Positions 32,612 through 32,698 of a stretch of 32,698 bases of DNA are shown piece by piece. The notes beneath the pieces were generated by a model, which worked only from the letters and a program-made list of their open reading frames with translations, was not told where the DNA came from and searched no databases. The stretch's first letter is position 1. The number at the start of each line of letters is the position of its first letter. This stretch comes from Clostridia bacterium (GTDB taxonomy: Bacteria > Bacillota > Clostridia > Oscillospirales > Acutalibacteraceae). The stretch covers positions 1 to 32,698 of the forward strand of contig JAFSDK010000065.1 of NCBI GenBank assembly GCA_017436255.1, read 5' to 3'. Both the position numbers and the translations under genes were made by a program.

Positions 32612-32698
32612 TTAGTTTTCTTCTCTTTTATTTCTGCCGAAAAGTGTGATAGCAAAAATGCCAAGACCACTTACGAAGAGAAGAGCAGCCCAAAGTGC
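32612..32698 (-). CDS. C-terminal tail of a membrane-anchored surface protein (partial)
   Basis: Only the last 28 residues are in the window: a hydrophobic stretch ALWAALLFVSGLGIFAITLF followed by GRNKREEN and a stop. A hydrophobic helix ending in a short basic tail is the usual end of sortase-anchored or C-terminally anchored surface proteins in firmicutes. The LPxTG-type motif itself would lie just beyond the edge and cannot be checked. A strong terminator about 45 bases downstream supports a real gene end. Confidence 0.65.
   Translation of the reverse strand, partial: ALWAALLFVSGLGIFAITLFGRNKREEN

Overview
The window looks like a chromosomal segment from an AT-rich, spore-forming Firmicute of class Clostridia, most likely the Oscillospirales/Ruminococcaceae side. 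That placement is an inference. It rests on the sporulation genes (spoIIR, a ytfJ/gerW-type gene, a BofC-like gene), DUF4364, the dnaG-rpoD, scpA-scpB-ytfJ-dac and nusB-xseA-xseB-ispA-dxs-tlyA-nadK-argR-recN gene orders, consensus TTGnnn-17-TATAAT promoters, and strong AGGAGG-type ribosome sites with frequent TTG starts. There is no sign of phage, transposon, CRISPR or rRNA. Almost every base is in a gene or in a short promoter or terminator region, and no gene-free stretch exceeds about 200 bases.

Left part (1-4092): a class A penicillin-binding protein on the minus strand diverges from a BofC-like membrane protein and a DUF4364 gene on the plus strand. A tRNA-Thr(CGT) with its own promoter and terminator (minus) then diverges from an XRE-type regulator (plus). 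Positions 4095-13733 are one long minus-strand operon from a single clear promoter: nusB, xseA, xseB, ispA, dxs, tlyA, nadK, argR, recN, tyrS. The genes touch or nearly touch. They combine isoprenoid precursor synthesis, repair nucleases, NAD phosphorylation, rRNA methylation and arginine control.

Middle (13741-21000): a plus-strand two-gene unit encodes a DivIVA-like coiled-coil protein whose stop codon overlaps the start of a solitary class I fumarase beta subunit. It faces minus-strand secG. Next comes a minus-strand operon: M50 peptidase, scpA, scpB, ytfJ/gerW, D,D-carboxypeptidase, rluB-type pseudouridine synthase, small GNAT-like protein. Right-middle (20036-26829): rpmE, a YigZ-family protein, dgt, dnaG, rpoD, an IscR/Rrf2-type regulator, a TSCPD-domain protein, an unknown 180-aa protein and an unusual leaderless cell-wall amidase, all on the minus strand.

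Right part (26901-32698): spoIIR, ispE, an aminotransferase and an Lrp-type regulator (minus) diverge from an ACT-domain/PFL-like pair (plus). A zinc-ribbon membrane protein and the C-terminal tail of a surface-anchored protein (both minus) close the window. The content is mainly housekeeping, and no clearly new system stands out. The points most worth a second look are the coiled-coil/lone fumarase-beta pair, terminator-like hairpins that sit on or directly before the ribosome sites of spoIIR, the amidase and yigZ, the amidase with no signal peptide and no canonical first zinc histidine, and a cluster of TGCA repeats between divergent promoters.
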